Positions 26,945-36,596 are shown, numbered from the stretch's first letter. The stretch is DNA of 64,000 nucleotides from an uncultured Collinsella sp. (GCA_902489775.1 CABUBH010000002.1:1-64000); one strand, 5' to 3'. Numbers and translations are program-made. Notes: generated by a model not told the origin, from the letters alone.

Positions 26945-29128
26945 CTAGTTCCAGAGAAGGTCGCTGCGGGCTATGGTGGCGCCGATGGCAAAGGGCATGC
27001 AGGCGATGACCGGGTACAGGTAGCGCATGTAGGTGGAGCCGTTGCAAGGACCGATCAGGCACACGGCGAGCACGCCCAAAAGCGGCACCCAAATGGCAAG
27101 CGCCCTCCACGAATGACGACGCAACAGGTAGACCATCACGGCAATCATGATCCATACGTAAGTCGCAGAGCTCATGGTAAGTGAGATAAACGGGATGCGC
27201 TGTACCGCCACGCGATACAGGTTGATCAGATGGTCGCACCACCGCACGACCTCGCTATCGACCGGATGGAAATCGAAGTACTTGAGATTGTCGGGGCGAG
27301 CCATGATCTCGGCACTGCGCGCCGTGCTGTAGACCCATACGTCGCGGGCGCTCGGATAAAAGTAGCCATAGTAGTTATTGATAAGCGCCGAGATATAGCA
27401 CTCGGGGTCCTTTTTGAACATCTGGGCCCAAACCTCAAAATAGGCGGCGATGTCCTCCTGCGAGGCATATTCGTTAAAGCAGTTCTTGACGGCATCGGAC
27501 TTGTCGGGGTTGTACCGGCGGCCCAGGTTTTCGTACTTGAGTACACGATCGATCACGGCACGCTCCTCTTCGGTCACCAAACCGTCGCAGGGAGCTTCCA
27601 CGATGGTGCCGTCCTCTTTAACCGTAGGATTGACGCCTGAGTTAAGGCCGTCGTGCTTTTGGACGAAGCGCGCCGTCTGCTGGAACGGAATCGAGAGTAC
27701 CTCGCGCTTGGAGCTGGGCGTAATGTCGTGCGCCGGCATAAAGACCTTGGTGAAGTACATGTTGGAGACAAGACAGAGCGCAAGCACCGCCAGGATGCCA
27801 ACCCAGCGGAAGCGCGGCACGCGAATCGAGGGTGCAGTACCCGTCTGCTTGGCCGCACGGAGATCCGCATGCACGTCCCAAGCGCAAAACGCCGCCGCGA
27901 TCACGCATGCCGCCAGCGGAAACACCAGGCCGCCGTTACGCAAAAACGTCGACCCCATGGCGCCCAGGACAAGCAACAGCCAGTCGTGGCGCGCAAAGAG
28001 CACGGGCTCGGGCTCGCCCACACGCTCGACATTCGCATCGCGACGAGGCAGGCCACAGGCCACAAGCTTGACGGTCTGCACCAGCAAAACCAAAAACGCA
28101 TCGGCAAACAGCACATCTTTGGTAAGCAGGGCCGCGTAGTTAGAGAACATCGGCATAAACGCAAAGAACAGCAGGATCGTACCGCGAACCGGCAGGCTCA
28201 CGCCCAGCTTGCGCAACGACGAGATGGAATAGGCCATGCAGGCGGCCGTAATGACGAACTGAGCGCAGGTGTAGATGACAAGACCTGCGTTGGCGCTGTT
28301 GAACAGTGAAAGCCCCAGTTGGACGCACGAACCGATGATAGCCGTGTGCACGACCGGATGATGCCCGTTGAGCAACACGTTGGGATTGAGCAGGCGCAGG
28401 TAGTCACTCGTACCGTTGGGGTAGTTGAACCACTGGCGAATCTGCGCACCCGTATCTCCCATAAAAAGGCCGGGCAGCGAAGCGATGAGCGTGGGCGCCC
28501 AGGCGACCATAAGCACCAGGAAGGGCCCGGCAAAGGGATGGACCGAGAGCACGGCGTGAGCCATACGCCATACGCGGCCAAAGTGCGCTTCGGAAAACGG
28601 AATACGCCGAGAGCTCAGCCAATCTAGACACTCAAAGGCAAGGTAGAAGGCAACGACCGCCAAGAGCATCCAGCCCGCACCGCCTATCCAGGCGCAGATG
28701 ATGCGCGCCTTGTCGCCGAGCACGATCTCGGCCGAATCGGTGAGGTCGTAGCTGCGGCCAAACACCATGCAGACGGCAAAGAACAGCGACGGAAGGATCA
28801 CCGAGGGACGCCAGGCGTCGCCGCGGCCAAAGAATACGTAGCGAAACGGCAGCGTGAGCAGGCAGGCAAGCGCAAGCAGCATGACCGCGTCGGTATGGCC
28901 GGCAAACGAGAGGAGTACCTCGTAGCACACGTACAGCATGCCCGAGGCTTTGGGGTCAATCGCCAAGACCGCGTTGCTCGACACCGGGGCGGGATCGATG
29001 GAAAACGCCGTGGTCGCCAACAGCGCGAGCAAAAATGCGATGAGCGTCTGCTTGGCGGGATAGCGCTTAAACCAGACGATGCGGGCAGCGTCGCGCGCAG
29101 CCGTTGTGGAGAGGTCGGAATCCTTCAC
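26945..29128 (-). CDS. Large polytopic membrane protein (DUF6020 type)
   Basis: A 727-aa protein with about twelve membrane helices and a soluble region near residues 490-620. It resembles DUF6020 proteins, which look like GT-C-fold glycosyltransferases; the motif NGHHPVVHTAIIG in the first half and the WxxxFKKDPECY segment in the loop fit that group. No substrate can be named. An envelope glycan role is inference. It is separated from lgt by a CTGTCCC-type hairpin. Confidence 0.75.
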   Translation of the reverse strand: MKDSDLSTTAARDAARIVWFKRYPAKQTLIAFLLALLATTAFSIDPAPVSSNAVLAIDPKASGMLYVCYEVLLSFAGHTDAVMLLALACLLTLPFRYVFFGRGDAWRPSVILPSLFFAVCMVFGRSYDLTDSAEIVLGDKARIICAWIGGAGWMLLAVVAFYLAFECLDWLSSRRIPFSEAHFGRVWRMAHAVLSVHPFAGPFLVLMVAWAPTLIASLPGLFMGDTGAQIRQWFNYPNGTSDYLRLLNPNVLLNGHHPVVHTAIIGSCVQLGLSLFNSANAGLVIYTCAQFVITAACMAYSISSLRKLGVSLPVRGTILLFFAFMPMFSNYAALLTKDVLFADAFLVLLVQTVKLVACGLPRRDANVERVGEPEPVLFARHDWLLLVLGAMGSTFLRNGGLVFPLAACVIAAAFCAWDVHADLRAAKQTGTAPSIRVPRFRWVGILAVLALCLVSNMYFTKVFMPAHDITPSSKREVLSIPFQQTARFVQKHDGLNSGVNPTVKEDGTIVEAPCDGLVTEEERAVIDRVLKYENLGRRYNPDKSDAVKNCFNEYASQEDIAAYFEVWAQMFKKDPECYISALINNYYGYFYPSARDVWVYSTARSAEIMARPDNLKYFDFHPVDSEVVRWCDHLINLYRVAVQRIPFISLTMSSATYVWIMIAVMVYLLRRHSWRALAIWVPLLGVLAVCLIGPCNGSTYMRYLYPVIACMPFAIGATIARSDLLWN

Positions 29129-29165
29129 AGTCCGAAAGCCTTTCTAGAAACCTATCAAACTCGGC

Positions 29166-29206
29166 AAAACCACCACAAAGGTGCCTGTCCCCTTTGTGGT
29201 GGTTTT
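29166..29206. repeat. CTGTCCC-loop hairpin between lgt and the DUF6020 gene
   Basis: A perfect 15-bp stem, AAAACCACCACAAAG (29166-29180) with 29192-29206, has GTGCCTGTCCC in the loop. On the minus strand it lies six bases after the lgt stop and ends in TTTTGCC, so it can terminate lgt. Confidence 0.8.
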
Positions 29207-29211
29207 GGTGG

Positions 29212-30033
29212 TTAGGCGTCGAGGTAGATGCGCTGGGGGCGATTGCGGCGACGAGCAAAGATGATGAGCGCCAGGCCCGCGATTACGAGCGGCAGGCTCA
29301 GCAGCTGACCCATGGTGATGACGCCGCCCAGCAGATAGCCCAGCTGCGCATCGGGCACACGCACAAACTCAATCAAAAAGCGAACGATGCCGTAACCCAT
29401 CACAAAGACGCCCATAAACGTGCCTTGGGGCAGTAGCGGCTTTTTGCGGCTGAGCACCTGCAGAATGCAAAAGAGCACGATGCCCTCAAGAAATGCCTCG
29501 TAGAGCTGGGAGGGGTGACGCGGCATCTCGCCCGCAGTCCCGCCAAAGACCACGCCCCATGGCAGATCGGTCGGCTTGCCCCACAGCTCTCCGTTCACGA
29601 AGTTGGCGCAACGTCCCAGGCACAGCGCCAGCGGCGCGCCTATGACGGCAAGGTCCGCCAAAGTCCATGCGTCGAGCTTATACATGCGGCACACGAGCAC
29701 GCCGCCGATGATGCCGCCCACCAGGCCGCCATGGAAGCTCATGCCGCCTTCATTGGTGGCAAAGATCTCGAGCGGATGCGCCCAGTAGTAGCCGTCGCCG
29801 TAAAAGATGACGTAGAACAGGCGCGCACCGATAATGAGGCCAAAGACCACGCCGACCACGACACTCGTCAGGTCGTCGACCGTAATGTCAAAACCCCAAC
29901 GGCGCTGCGTGCGGTACATGACGACCGCCGTGAGCAGAGCTCCGACCACATAGGCCAAGCCGTACCAGTAGATGGTGATGGGCCCCGCCGAGATGGCGAC
30001 GGGATCAAGCATATGGTAGAGGTCGTTGAGCAT
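29212..30033 (-). CDS. lgt: Prolipoprotein diacylglyceryl transferase
   Basis: The membrane enzyme that adds diacylglycerol to the lipobox Cys of prelipoproteins. Of 273 aa with about seven helices, it has the YWYGLAYVVG start, the MSFHGGLVGG motif with the essential His, and the signature LGRCANFVNGELWG. The start was placed at the ATG at 30031-30033 with AGGGGG seven bases upstream; the longer frame adds a basic, non-homologous stretch. A lipoprotein substrate in this window is the binding protein at 58302. Confidence 0.93.
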   Translation of the reverse strand: MLNDLYHMLDPVAISAGPITIYWYGLAYVVGALLTAVVMYRTQRRWGFDITVDDLTSVVVGVVFGLIIGARLFYVIFYGDGYYWAHPLEIFATNEGGMSFHGGLVGGIIGGVLVCRMYKLDAWTLADLAVIGAPLALCLGRCANFVNGELWGKPTDLPWGVVFGGTAGEMPRHPSQLYEAFLEGIVLFCILQVLSRKKPLLPQGTFMGVFVMGYGIVRFLIEFVRVPDAQLGYLLGGVITMGQLLSLPLVIAGLALIIFARRRNRPQRIYLDA

Positions 30034-30142
30034 ATCGGTCCCCCTGCTCCCTACATACAAATGCGGCCGCGGGCCTTGCGCTCGCAGCCGCATATTCGGG
30101 CGTGACGTCTATACGGAGCATATCGCCCGCAGCTTTCACTTC

Positions 30143-30421
30143 TTAGAACGGCGCATACTCGTCGTACAGGTCATCGGTCTCGCCGGAGGCATTGACCTGC
30201 TCGACACGCGTAACGCCGGGCACGTGCTCCTTGAGGATACGCTCGATGCCCATGGAAAGCGTCAGGGCGCTCATGGGACAACCGGCACAGGCGCCCTGAA
30301 GCTCCAGCTTGACGACGCCCTCGTCATCAACGCCTATATACTCCATGTCGCCGCCGTCGGCCTGTAGGTTGGGGCGAATCTCTTCAAGAACCTTCTTAAG
30401 CAGCTCTTCGTTAACAGCCAC
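30143..30421 (-). CDS. NifU C-terminal-domain iron-sulfur protein
   Basis: A 92-aa stand-alone NifU-like scaffold or carrier for iron-sulfur clusters. The fold start EEIRPNLQADGGDMEYIGV and the CAGCPMS (CxxC) cluster site are clear. Stand-alone versions usually deliver [4Fe-4S] clusters to target enzymes. No other Fe-S assembly genes are nearby. GAAAGGAGCCCCTGTGGC lies before the start with AAAGGAG about 13 bases from ATG. Confidence 0.88.
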   Translation of the reverse strand: MAVNEELLKKVLEEIRPNLQADGGDMEYIGVDDEGVVKLELQGACAGCPMSALTLSMGIERILKEHVPGVTRVEQVNASGETDDLYDEYAPF

Positions 30422-30531
30422 AGGGGCTCCTTTCTCACAATTACGCGGGCGCGCCCGCGGACAGAAGCTATGTTACTACAGCCATGTACCCGCTCACGAG
30501 CCGTCCATGCGCGCAGACGCGACTTTCACGA

Positions 30532-30565
30532 GTAGTCAATTTGGGACGGGGCTCTTTTGGCTGCC
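30532..30565. repeat. Solo arm of the AATTTGGGACGGG element
   Basis: This 34-base stretch matches the arm at 8943-8979 (reverse complement) at about 30 positions, including AATTTGGGACGGGGCT. The partner arm is missing. Confidence 0.65.
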
Positions 30566-30593
30566 TTTTGTTGCCAGCTGGCGTTGCCACGCG

Positions 30594-31118
30594 TTACTGC
30601 TGAGCCCGCCCCTCGGTGCCGATGTGAACATCGACGATAACCTGGCGGTAGCTGATGCCACAGGAGTCGAGGATGCGGCGGCTGATGCGTCCGTCATCGG
30701 TGTCGGCGTACTTGTTGTCCAGGTAGACAACCTCGCCCACGCCCACCTGCGCCAAAATCTTGGCGCAGTCGTGGCACGGGAACAGCGTGACGTAGACCGT
30801 GGAACCCTCGAGGTCCTTGAGCGAGCCGCGGTAGTTGAGCACGGCGTTTGCCTCGGCATGCACCACGTAGTTGTGCTTGTCCTGCAACGGGTCATCGCTC
30901 GTGCCCCACGGGAAAAAGTCATCGTTGAGTGCCGAGGGCGTACCGTTGTAGCCCACCGAAAGGATGCGGTGGTTGGTGTTGGCGATGCACGCGCCCACCT
31001 GCGTGTTGGGGTCCTTACTGCGGCGCTGCGCGGCGATGGCCACGCTCATAAAGAACTCATCCCAGCTAATAACGTCGCGGCGCTTGCCCGACGCAGTTTG
31101 ATGAAGATCGTCCGACAT
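30594..31118 (-). CDS. Deoxycytidylate (dCMP) deaminase family protein
   Basis: A 174-aa zinc enzyme that probably makes dUMP from dCMP for thymidylate synthesis, related to ComEB. The zinc site is HAEANAVLN with the catalytic Glu, and PCHDCAK (PCxxC). The start is the ATG at 31116-31118 with GGAGGTG upstream; an upstream-extended frame is unlikely. It is 80 bases downstream of the coaX 3' side and may share transcription with coaX. Confidence 0.9.
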   Translation of the reverse strand: MSDDLHQTASGKRRDVISWDEFFMSVAIAAQRRSKDPNTQVGACIANTNHRILSVGYNGTPSALNDDFFPWGTSDDPLQDKHNYVVHAEANAVLNYRGSLKDLEGSTVYVTLFPCHDCAKILAQVGVGEVVYLDNKYADTDDGRISRRILDSCGISYRQVIVDVHIGTEGRAQQ

Positions 31119-31198
31119 GCCAGACACCTCCGAAATCGCAATAGTTTGACCCATTGTAGCAGGTGAAAGGTAGGGGCGCTTATCCCACCGCCCCATCG

Positions 31199-32050
31199 CT
31201 ACGCGCGGCGGGGCTTTTGGTTGATGTGGTAGAGCTCGGCGAGGCCCCGCAGCGTCAGCGCGTCGTCGACCGTCAGGCTATGGCCGACCAGCGCCGCAAG
31301 CGCCTTGGCATCGTCGCCGGTAATGACGATGGGCACATCGCCCTCCCCCGCGGCCTTGGTCGCGCGCATCTCGGCAAGCACCATGTCGAGCATGCCGTCG
31401 ATGCGGGCCACCTCGCCCAGAACCACGCCCGAGCGCATGGCCTCACGCGTGTTGCGGCCGATGACGTGTGTCGGCGCCGAGGGCTCAACCTGAGGCAGGC
31501 GCGCCGCAGCGGCCGAGAGCGAACGGGCGCCGAGCGCCAGCCCCGGCGCGATAACGCCGCCGACAAAGGTGCCGTGCGCATCGATGACCTCAATATTGGT
31601 CGTGGTGCCCAGGTCGATCACAATGCACGGCGAGCCGTAGACGGCGCGGGCGGCTACGGCGTCGGCGATGCGGTCGGGACCGATCTCGGCCGGGTCATCG
31701 TAGTGCACGGGTATGCCGGTCTTGAGGCCCGGCCCCACGGTGAGCACGCGCCCCGTGCAGGTACGGGAAAGTGCTGCCTTCCACGGGCGCTCGAGCGCCG
31801 GGACCACACAGCTCAGCACGGCCGCGGCGGGCACGAGCACCCCGGGCACACCCGCATCGGCGGCAAGCGCGCCCATGACCTGCGCAAGTCGCATGCGCGC
31901 TTCGTCGGCAGTAATACGGGCCGGCGTCGTGATCTCGCACGTCGCGAGCGGGCGCTCCTGCGCCGCGGCCGAATCCTCTGCAAACAGGCCAAAGCGAATG
32001 AACGTGTTGCCCACGTCGACCGTCAATATATATGCGCACCCATTAAGCAT
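31199..32050 (-). CDS. coaX: Type III pantothenate kinase
   Basis: The first enzyme of coenzyme A synthesis in its CoaX form. The 283-aa protein has the ASKHA-fold motifs LTVDVGNTFIRFG, the GPDRIADAVAA block, VIDLGTTTNIEV and GGVIAPGLALGARSL. The start is the ATG at 32048-32050 with AAGGAG nine bases before it. CoaX enzymes are insensitive to CoA feedback and need a monovalent cation (family knowledge). Confidence 0.93.
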   Translation of the reverse strand: MLNGCAYILTVDVGNTFIRFGLFAEDSAAAQERPLATCEITTPARITADEARMRLAQVMGALAADAGVPGVLVPAAAVLSCVVPALERPWKAALSRTCTGRVLTVGPGLKTGIPVHYDDPAEIGPDRIADAVAARAVYGSPCIVIDLGTTTNIEVIDAHGTFVGGVIAPGLALGARSLSAAAARLPQVEPSAPTHVIGRNTREAMRSGVVLGEVARIDGMLDMVLAEMRATKAAGEGDVPIVITGDDAKALAALVGHSLTVDDALTLRGLAELYHINQKPRRA

Positions 32051-32242
32051 CGTCGGCGCTCCTTTCGTCTGCCCAGCAGTATATCGCCTACCTAAACCAG
32101 TCATCCCAAAATGACTAGCTTGCGGCTATACTGGTGCGCGGTCGTTTGCGAGCTCACGCGGCGGCCCTTGGTAACCCGACTTCCCGCGCCGTATCCGTAA
32201 CGGCGCTCCCGGGGGAAGCGGATATACGCAAAGGAGTTTTAT

Positions 32243-33946
32243 ATGAGCAATCCCTCGAACCGCGCTTCGATGCGCGGGCAACTCACGCTGCGCGGCGTCG
32301 TCATCGGCGTCCTTGGCTGCGTGATCATCACGGCAAGCTCGGCCTACACCGCCCTCAAGATGGGCGCCCTCCCCTGGCCGATCATTTTCGCTGCCGTCAT
32401 TTCGCTGTTCTTCCTGAAGCTCATGGGCAACGCCAGCCTCAACGAGGCCAACGTCACCCACACCATCATGTCCGCAGGCGCCATGGTCGCTGGCGGTCTG
32501 GCGTTTACCATCCCGGGCGCCTGGATGCTGGGCTATGCCGACCAGATCAGTTGGCTCGACATGTTTATCGTGGCACTCGCCGGCACTATCCTAGGCCTGC
32601 TGGCCACGGCACTCATCCACCGTCACTTTATCGTGGACGCCGCGCTTGAGTTCCCCACCGGCAACGCCGCAGCTCAGACCCTGCGCGCGACCGAGGCCGG
32701 CGGCAAGACCGGCAAGCAGCTCTTTGGCTCCATGGCCATCGCCGGCATCTACAGCGTGCTGCGCGACGCTCTGGGCATTGTGCCCAGCATGCTGTGCACG
32801 CTCAATATCCCCGGCGTGACCTTTGCCATCTACAACTCGCCCATGTTGCTGTCCATCGGCTTTTTGGTGGGCTTCGCCCCCGTCGCGTTCTGGTTTGCCG
32901 GCGCGCTGCTGGGCAATTTTGGCATCATCGTCGGCGGCACCGCTGCCGGTCTGTTTGACGTTATGACCGCACAGGGCATCGTCAAGTCCCTGGGTATGGG
33001 CCTCATGATGGGCTTTGGCGTCGCCGTCGTCCTCAAGGACATCCTTCCGCAGGTCGCCGGTATCGTCCGCGGCCTCGCCGCCGACAGCTCCACCGACACC
33101 GACGAGCAGTCGCTCATCTCGGGCTCCCTTAAACTCGACGCCGGTATCATCGGCCTGGGCGCTGCCGCCATCGCCGTGATCATCGCCATCGTGCTCGACC
33201 TTGGCCCCGTTCCGGCCGTCATCGTCACGCTGTTCACCTTTGTCACCACCATCATGAGCGCGCAGAGCTGCGGCCAGACGGGCATCGACCCCATGGAGAT
33301 CTTCGGCCTCATCGTCATGCTCATCGTTGCCGCCTTCGCGCAGCTCGCTCAGGTCAAGCTGTTCTTTATCGCCGGCATCGTGGCCGTGGCGTGCGGCCTT
33401 GCGGGCGACGTCATGAACGACTTCAAGGCCGGCGCCGTGCTGGGCACCAACCCGCGCGCGCAGTGGGTCGGCCAGGCCATTGGCGGCATCGTGGGCGCCC
33501 TGGTCGCCGCCGCCGTCATGGTCGCGCTCGTCACCGCCTATGGTCCGGACGCCTTTGGCCCCGACAAGAGTTTTGTGGCCGCACAGGCAAGCGTGGTCGC
33601 CACCATGGTCTCGGGCATCCCGAGCGTGCCGTGGTTTGCGGGCGGCTTTATCGCCGGCATCGTCATGTACTGGCTCGGCATTCCGGCCATGATGATCGGC
33701 CTGGGCGTGTACCTGCCGTTCTACATGTCGCTCACGGCTTTCCTGGGCTCCTGCGTTAAGCTCGCCTACGACAAGTGGGCCGCTCGCCGCGACGCCGCCG
33801 CCGGTCTTTCGGACAAGGAGAAGGCCGCCAAGGACGCCGCCTTCCAGGAGCAGGGCCTGGTTGTCGCCAGCGGCCTGCTCGGTGGCGAGTCTATAGTCGG
33901 CGTTATCCTGGCGTTCATCTCTGTCGGTTTGAGCCTGCTGGGCTAA
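32243..33946 (+). CDS. OPT-family oligopeptide transporter
   Basis: A 567-aa integral membrane protein with about 14 helices. The N-terminal block LTLRGVVIGVLGCVIITASS, NEANVTHTIMSAG and the PTGNAAAQTLRATEAGG-type loop (FPTGNAAAQTLRA) are typical of bacterial OPT transporters, which import peptides or metal chelates by proton symport. AAGGAG lies before the ATG. It is transcribed alone and closed by a terminator. Confidence 0.9.
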   Translation: MSNPSNRASMRGQLTLRGVVIGVLGCVIITASSAYTALKMGALPWPIIFAAVISLFFLKLMGNASLNEANVTHTIMSAGAMVAGGLAFTIPGAWMLGYADQISWLDMFIVALAGTILGLLATALIHRHFIVDAALEFPTGNAAAQTLRATEAGGKTGKQLFGSMAIAGIYSVLRDALGIVPSMLCTLNIPGVTFAIYNSPMLLSIGFLVGFAPVAFWFAGALLGNFGIIVGGTAAGLFDVMTAQGIVKSLGMGLMMGFGVAVVLKDILPQVAGIVRGLAADSSTDTDEQSLISGSLKLDAGIIGLGAAAIAVIIAIVLDLGPVPAVIVTLFTFVTTIMSAQSCGQTGIDPMEIFGLIVMLIVAAFAQLAQVKLFFIAGIVAVACGLAGDVMNDFKAGAVLGTNPRAQWVGQAIGGIVGALVAAAVMVALVTAYGPDAFGPDKSFVAAQASVVATMVSGIPSVPWFAGGFIAGIVMYWLGIPAMMIGLGVYLPFYMSLTAFLGSCVKLAYDKWAARRDAAAGLSDKEKAAKDAAFQEQGLVVASGLLGGESIVGVILAFISVGLSLLG

Positions 33947-33971
33947 ACCCAACAACAACGTACCCGTACAG

Positions 33972-34009
33972 AGCGCGGAGTCGGAGACCATCCGGCCCCG
34001 CGCTTTTTC
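33972..34009 (+). terminator. Terminator after the OPT transporter
   Basis: AGCGCGG (33972-33978) pairs with CCGCGCT (33998-34004), followed by TTTTTC. Confidence 0.75.
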
Positions 34010-34161
34010 GTATCTGCCGAAACCCTCAGCAGTACTCGCATGTGGCGTGTCTTCCTTTGCCTGCTCGCCTAAGTTCCATGTCAAGATGACCGCCCCGCCC
34101 GTCACGGTGTAGAGTACATGCTGCGAACGCACCCGCGTTCCTACGGCAATACGAGGTGGAC

Positions 34162-35301
34162 ATGGAACTCGATAAACAACAGCTCAAGCGACTGCGCGAG
34201 CGCCATCATCGGCGCCATGGCATCCGCCCCGCCCACAGCGAGGCCATGGAGAACGCAAGCCGCTTTCTAAAGCGGGCATTCAACATTCGCGAGGGACGCG
34301 CGCCCTATCACGTGATTCGCAAGCGCTTTGTAAACGGGGCGCGCCTGACTGGCTCACACTTATGCATCTTGATCATTGCCATGTTGATCGCGAGCATCGG
34401 CCTCGATATCGACTCGGATATCGCCATTGTAGGCGCCATGCTCATCTGCCCGCTCATGGGCTCGGTCCTTGCCATGGCATACGGCATTGCCACGCTCGAC
34501 CGCGAGATTGCCGTCGAGGCCGTCGCCAGCCTCGCGCTGCAGATGGTCTTTTGCCTGGTCACGTCCACGTTGTACTTTAAGCTCTCGCCCCTTGGCACCA
34601 CCACGGCCGCCATCATCGACAATTCGACACCGACCGTGTGGGACCTTGCCGTCGCGCTCGCGGGCGGCTTTGCGGGTGGCCTGGGCAACTCGCGCGACCA
34701 GGAACCCGCCACGCTCATCGCCGGCGTGGCCGTGGCGACCGCGCTCATGCCGCCCCTGTGCGCGGCGGGCTATGGCATCGCCATCGCAAGCGGGTCACTG
34801 TTTCTCTCGGCGCTCTACGAGTTTGGCATCAACGTGGTCTTTATCGCACTAGCTGCCGAAGCCGTGCTACTTCTTTTGCGCGTGCCGCTCAAGCGCGACC
34901 TCAACGGCGACGGCATTGTGACCGCCGAGGAAAATGCCGAGGTCGACGAGTTGTCACGCAAGGTGCGCCGCCGCATCATTGTGGGCACGGTAGTCTTTGC
35001 CATCCCCTGCATCGTTATGACGGCGGGGTCTATTGGCTCGGCGCAGTCCGGCGTGCAGGACGGCTACGGCGTCACCGAAACCACGCGCGAGCTTGCGGCG
35101 GTGCTACCGGGCTTTAAGGACTACACCGTCGCCGTCGAAACCTCGGCTACCGAAGGCGAGGAAGAGGGCATCGTCGAGCGCGAGATTGTCGCCCATGTGA
35201 CGACAGGCGAGGCGCTTGGGGCACACGACCGTCACGTCGCTCGCAAGCTCATCGACCTCAACGTGCCTGAACTCGATCGCGTGGAATTTGACGTGAAGTG
35301 A
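34162..35301 (+). CDS. DUF389 membrane protein with an EF-hand-like loop
   Basis: A 379-aa protein with a basic N-terminus, about six membrane helices of the DUF389 type (VGAMLICPLMGSVLAMAYG, GNSRDQEPATLIAGVAVATALMPPL), and a soluble C-terminal domain. The cytoplasmic loop between helices holds DLNGDGIVTAEE, which matches a calcium-binding EF-hand or dockerin loop. The start is the ATG at 34162 with GAGGTG before it; a GTG six bases earlier is possible. Function is unknown. Confidence 0.8.
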   Translation: MELDKQQLKRLRERHHRRHGIRPAHSEAMENASRFLKRAFNIREGRAPYHVIRKRFVNGARLTGSHLCILIIAMLIASIGLDIDSDIAIVGAMLICPLMGSVLAMAYGIATLDREIAVEAVASLALQMVFCLVTSTLYFKLSPLGTTTAAIIDNSTPTVWDLAVALAGGFAGGLGNSRDQEPATLIAGVAVATALMPPLCAAGYGIAIASGSLFLSALYEFGINVVFIALAAEAVLLLLRVPLKRDLNGDGIVTAEENAEVDELSRKVRRRIIVGTVVFAIPCIVMTAGSIGSAQSGVQDGYGVTETTRELAAVLPGFKDYTVAVETSATEGEEEGIVEREIVAHVTTGEALGAHDRHVARKLIDLNVPELDRVEFDVK

Positions 35302-35426
35302 TGCCGGCGCGGGATGAGCGCTCGCACGGACGCAAGTTATGACGAGGCGCAGACGCGATACGGACACGAGCAAATAGAGGGGTTCAGTTCACACCCGCGC
35401 CCCGCTCGCCGTTTTATTGCCGTGAA

Positions 35427-35876
35427 TCAACTGGCCGGATCGACATCGCCAGACTCCACCATAAACGCAGGTTTGGTGCTCACCAGATAAAATCGGGTCA
35501 CTTTGCTATCTCTAAATAGATAGAGCTGCCCCTGATTGCGTCGGCGCGATATATACGCAACGTGAACCGTGCCGAATTCTTCGCCGTTTTCCTTCTTTAA
35601 TATCAGGATGTTGGGGTCATCCGTACGCTTAAACTGCCCGTCAACGCAGCTGCCGTCTTTGTCGACCAGTTGCCACCGATGGTTATCCTCTTCAAGAAAG
35701 GCCAGGGTTTCCAGACTCGTCTTGTCGTCCCGATAGTAACCGTCAATGGCAAACCCTTCGGAAGCGCATTCCTGCATATAGGACGTTTCCCGGCTTATAG
35801 CAAACAGCCCTGTAGCGCCCAGGAGCACAGCCAGGCAGACCACTGCAAGGGTTATCGAAATAGCACGGCGACCCAT
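35427..35876 (-). CDS. Membrane-anchored protein of unknown function
   Basis: A 149-aa product with one N-terminal membrane helix or uncleaved signal (residues about 5-28) and an extracellular domain of about 115 residues rich in charged residues and predicted beta strands (NILILKKENGEEFG, GQLYLFRDSKVTRFYLV). There is no lipobox. No family was recognised. It lies just outside the AT-rich island and its codon use looks intermediate. Confidence 0.55.
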   Translation of the reverse strand: MGRRAISITLAVVCLAVLLGATGLFAISRETSYMQECASEGFAIDGYYRDDKTSLETLAFLEEDNHRWQLVDKDGSCVDGQFKRTDDPNILILKKENGEEFGTVHVAYISRRRNQGQLYLFRDSKVTRFYLVSTKPAFMVESGDVDPAS

Positions 35877-36291
35877 GTTAGCCCAACCGATAGTTGTTTA
35901 ACTGAGCGCGAAACATACCTGGAACCTCCGATATCAGGGGGAACGTCGCCCGCGGCCCGCCGGCAACTATGTGTTTCTAACATTAAACCCTATGGCTACG
36001 ACTCGTTGGAGATAGGTTCCATAAACGGACAGTGATATACGGCGAAAGGCCACACTTATCCATTAACCCAGAGTTATGGAGGCCATTTTTCATATTGCGA
36101 GACCGCGGTTTTCGGAAGTGCGGTGAAAAACTGAGCCCCGCCGACCAGACCGACTTTTTTAGCAACAAAACCGCAGGTCACAAGGGTGCAAAAGAGCAGT
36201 GTGCTCGGAGATTCGGAGTTTTTCACCGCACTTCCGAAATCCGAGTCCGCGAAAGGTGCCGACAAGGCCAATTACGCAACATGTATCCAGT
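35877..36291. other. Non-coding stretch with a perfect 23-bp inverted repeat
   Basis: Bases 36110-36132 and 36217-36239 are perfectly complementary (23 bp) around 84 bases. Plus-strand frames here have no ribosome site. CACTTCCGAAAT, part of one arm, recurs with one change near 41651 on the other side of the island. Confidence 0.6.
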
Positions 36292-36330
36292 AAAAACGGA
36301 TGGCAGCCGGTATGGCTGCCACCCGTTTTT
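36292..36330. terminator. Bidirectional terminator-like hairpin
   Basis: AAAAACGG-A-TGGCAGCC pairs with GGCTGCCA-C-CCGTTTTT with one mismatch and a five-base loop. Runs of A before and T after allow action on both strands. It lies at the left border of the dehydratase fragment. Confidence 0.75.
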
Positions 36331-36365
36331 CTCATACCAGCCTAAAGCAGGCATGTTACTTCTTA

Positions 36366-36562
36366 ATGCCGCCCCCAGACGCTCGGCGACCGATGCCACG
36401 GCATCCTCGCTAACCGAATCGCAGGCAGGTGAAGGGCTGCGTGCAGATGATGTTGGGCGCACCGTGATCGATTAGGTCGAGCATCTCGGCCGTGAGCAGC
36501 CGGCCCTCGCCCGTGTTATTGCATACCGAAAGCACTGTGCGGGCTTTATCTGCCATGGTGCC
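36366..36562 (-). pseudogene. Remnant of the 3' end of the dehydratase/activase gene
   Basis: Read on the minus strand, 36562-36425 codes ADKARTVLSVCNN and PNIICTQPF, matching the intact gene at about 42290-42150, and 36415-36366 codes EDAVASVAERLG, matching its last residues (about 41900-41850). The ~240 bases between these parts in the intact gene are missing, and a stop codon follows the junction. It has no start of its own. It directly borders the AT-rich peptide cluster, with the intact gene on the other side in the same orientation. Confidence 0.85.
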
Positions 36563-36596
36563 AACACCTGAAGATTTTGAAGATTTTGTCCGTAAC

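Noticed and set aside
36032..36475. A 147-codon plus-strand gene left of the island
   Set aside because: It crosses the inverted repeat, a bidirectional terminator and the dehydratase remnant, with no ribosome site.
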